Source: Nitratireductor sp. XY-223
GTDB lineage: Bacteria > Pseudomonadota > Alphaproteobacteria > Rhizobiales > Rhizobiaceae
Direction: 5' to 3'
Assembly: GCF_004959855.1 (NCBI RefSeq)
Contig: NZ_SPNT01000001.1
Coordinates: forward strand, 248,001-312,000
Length of the DNA: 64,000 bases
Positions 62,520-64,000 of this stretch are shown here, one piece after another. The first letter of the stretch is position 1, and every line of letters begins with the position of its first letter. The notes under the pieces were generated by a model, which did not search any database, was not told the origin of the DNA, and was given only the letters and a program-made list of their open reading frames with translations. The translations under genes and the position numbers were made by a program.

Positions 62520-63446
62520 CTATTTGTTGAAGTAGCGCGCCGCACCCTCATGCAGCGGAATGGCCAGGTTCTTCGAATCGTCCGGGTTGATCTGACGCGC
62601 ATTGGCATTTTCGGCCTTGAACTCGTCCAGATTTTCAAAGACCGCGGACGTGATGGCGAAAACCCTGTCGGCGTCCGTGTCGGACGGAACGATCAGCATG
62701 TTGTTGACGCCGATGACCGTGCCGGGCGCATCGGTGCTGTAGACATCGGCGGGAATCTCCACGGATTTGAATGCGCCGTTCTTGCCGAGTGCCTCGTCAA
62801 GCTTGCCGGGCGAGAACTCGATGAAACGAAGCTTGTTGCTTGCACCGGCCTGCATCACCGCCGATGCGGGATAACCGGACAGTGCGAAGGCGGCGTCGAC
62901 ATTGCCGTCGGAAAGCTGGCTGAAGCCGTCCGAATAGGACAGGAAGCTGGGCGTGATGTCGTCCATGGACATGCCGTGCAGCGGCAAAAGGAAATTCATG
63001 AAGCCCAGCGTTCCGCCGCCGGCCGGTCCGACCGCGACGCGTTTGCCCTTGATGTCCTCGAAGGATTTGATGTCCGAGCCGTCGAGCACGATCATGTGCA
63101 GGACGCTGGGATGCAGCGCGGCGACGGCCTTGATGTCGATGGCGCCGCTCTTGTAGGGGCCGGCGCCCTTGGTCGCCAGGACCGCGAGATTGTTGTTGGT
63201 GATGGCGATATCGACCTCGCCCTCGCCGACGAGGCGCGGGTTCTGGACCGAGCCGCCGGTGACGACCGGGACCATGGTCAGATCGTCTCCGGCATATTTG
63301 TTCACCAGATTCGATATGCCCTGTCCGATCGGATAAAACGCGCCGCCAAGGCTCGCGGTGCCGATGCGCAGCTCTTCGGCAGCGACGGCGGTCGTGCCGG
63401 CAAAAAGCGCCGCGGCCATGCAGATGGATAGCAAGGATTTTCGCAT
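62520..63446 (-). CDS. TRAP transporter solute-binding protein, TAXI family
   Basis: This 308-residue periplasmic protein has a signal peptide (LLSICMAAALFAGTTAVAA) and the TAXI family start LRIGTASLGGAFYPIGQGISNLV. The GKRVAVGPAGGGTLGFMNFLL segment is typical. It should capture a small solute for the fused permease encoded downstream. The ATG at 63446 follows GGGAGGAACAAT. The proximity of a RutR-like regulator raises the possibility of a pyrimidine-related ligand, but TAXI ligands are poorly known. Confidence 0.93.
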   Translation of the reverse strand: MRKSLLSICMAAALFAGTTAVAAEELRIGTASLGGAFYPIGQGISNLVNKYAGDDLTMVPVVTGGSVQNPRLVGEGEVDIAITNNNLAVLATKGAGPYKSGAIDIKAVAALHPSVLHMIVLDGSDIKSFEDIKGKRVAVGPAGGGTLGFMNFLLPLHGMSMDDITPSFLSYSDGFSQLSDGNVDAAFALSGYPASAVMQAGASNKLRFIEFSPGKLDEALGKNGAFKSVEIPADVYSTDAPGTVIGVNNMLIVPSDTDADRVFAITSAVFENLDEFKAENANARQINPDDSKNLAIPLHEGAARYFNK

Positions 63447-63477
63447 AATTGTTCCTCCCGAAATCTCCTGATCGCGC

Positions 63478-63500
63478 CCAATATATATATTTTATGCTGA
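63478..63500 (-). promoter_or_regulatory. AT-rich promoter-like tract upstream of the TAXI operon
   Basis: An alternating AT tract (TATATATATATTTTAT around 63480-63495) lies about 35-50 bases upstream of the TAXI binding-protein start, in otherwise GC-rich DNA. It probably contains the promoter of the minus-strand operon. No operator is recognised. Confidence 0.35.
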
Positions 63501-63617
63501 AAAGCGAGAAAAAATCGATAAAAAATTCACGGATGCGTTACCGGTCGGCGCGCGGAGTCGCTTTCGCATGGCGCCGGCGCGCGGCATCCGTGGGAAATCA
63601 TGTTGTTTTGCCGTGCC

Positions 63618-64000
63618 TTAGCGTGGCTTGATGCCGTTGAGGAGGATCGACAGGATGGCCTCGGTGGCGTTGTCGAAAAAGCCGGGCCGGACCGTCTGTT
63701 CCGGCAGGATGGCGCGGATCTGGACGTCAAAATCGGCATAGTGCTGCGTCGTCGCCCAGATCATGAAGATCAGGTGATGGGGATCGACCGGAGCCAGCCG
63801 TCCCTCGTCGATCCACTGGCGGATCACGCGCGCCTTCTCGTCAACCAGCCGCTTGAGATTCGTTTTCAGGAAATCCTGGATCGCCGGCGCGCCGTGCAGG
63901 ATCTCGTTGGCGAACAACCGAGAGCTTTCCGGCTTCATTGCCGAAAGCTCCATCTTCAGCGCTATGTACTTGCGCAGCTCCTCGACGGGGTCGCCCGCCG
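63618..64000 (-). CDS. RutR-like TetR-family regulator, 5' end beyond the window
   Basis: This is the C-terminal ~127 residues of a TetR-type regulator whose DNA-binding domain lies outside the window. The frame is open to the right edge (…AGDPVEELRKYIALKMELSAM), so the ATG at 63953 is internal. The segment MKPESSRLFANEILHGAPAIQ, then WIDEGRLAPVDPHHLIFMIWATTQHYADF, matches the ligand-binding domain of RutR, the uracil/thymine-responsive regulator. It fits the preT-preA pair and the TTGACCA box at 47033. It may control pyrimidine genes to the right as well. Confidence 0.82.
   Translation of the reverse strand, partial: AGDPVEELRKYIALKMELSAMKPESSRLFANEILHGAPAIQDFLKTNLKRLVDEKARVIRQWIDEGRLAPVDPHHLIFMIWATTQHYADFDVQIRAILPEQTVRPGFFDNATEAILSILLNGIKPR

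Overview
The window is high-GC, gene-dense bacterial DNA. Gene content points to an alphaproteobacterium of the order Hyphomicrobiales (Rhizobiales). The strongest pointer is the complete acpXL-fabZXL-fabF2XL-fabF1XL-adh2XL-lpxXL set (40.2-45.6 kb), which makes and attaches the very-long-chain fatty acid of rhizobial lipid A. The genus cannot be named from the sequence alone. No tRNA, rRNA, CRISPR array, transposase or integrase was seen.

Layout. 0-6 kb: the end of a formate dehydrogenase alpha subunit, a DUF922 lipoprotein, a valine-catabolism pair (acyl-CoA dehydrogenase and 3-hydroxyisobutyrate dehydrogenase) and a DUF900-type hydrolase. 6-16 kb: cobQ, a GGDEF protein, then a cobalamin riboswitch heading cbtB-cbtA-cobP-cobW-cobN-cobO. 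16-18 kb: a lower-GC insert (cytochrome b561 and a divergent LysR regulator), followed by a second, diverged copy of the last 26 codons of cobO. 18-21.5 kb: a minus-strand operon of a small protein, a DUF4173 membrane protein, an OmpR-type regulator and a histidine kinase, preceded by phased TGCAC repeats. 21.7-26.7 kb: MmgE/PrpD, two SnoaL-like proteins, an SDR, an AraC regulator and a small membrane protein. 27-39.6 kb: the second cobalamin block (DUF6732-like protein, cbiX, cobH, cobL, cobI, cbiG-cobJ, cobM, convergent cobK and cbiD, then cobA, cobB, cobC, cobD). 39.8-47 kb: an L,D-transpeptidase, the lipid A fatty-acid cluster and an Mrp/ApbC ATPase. 47-64 kb: catabolism and transport (preT-preA, SDR, two aldehyde dehydrogenases, a GntR regulator, a TRAP transporter, an FAD monooxygenase, an EamA exporter, a cupin, a TRAP-TAXI system) and the C-terminal part of a RutR-like TetR regulator.

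The two cobalamin blocks encode most of corrin-ring synthesis, adenosylation, aminopropanol attachment and cobinamide activation. The set is mosaic: CbiX, CbiD and CbiG-type parts (usually linked to the anaerobic route) occur with CobN and CobW (aerobic route). CobG/CobZ, CobF, CobS and CobT are not in the window. At the right, preT-preA with an upstream RutR-like box and a RutR-like regulator at the window edge suggest pyrimidine catabolism. The genes between them look like import and oxidation of a small, possibly aromatic, compound whose identity the sequence does not reveal.

Most worth checking: the cobO 3'-end duplication bordering the 16-18 kb insert, the cre-tag-like repeats before the two-component operon, the RutR-like box before preT, the FabF2XL protein without a catalytic cysteine, and the uncharacterised GntR-linked catabolic locus.
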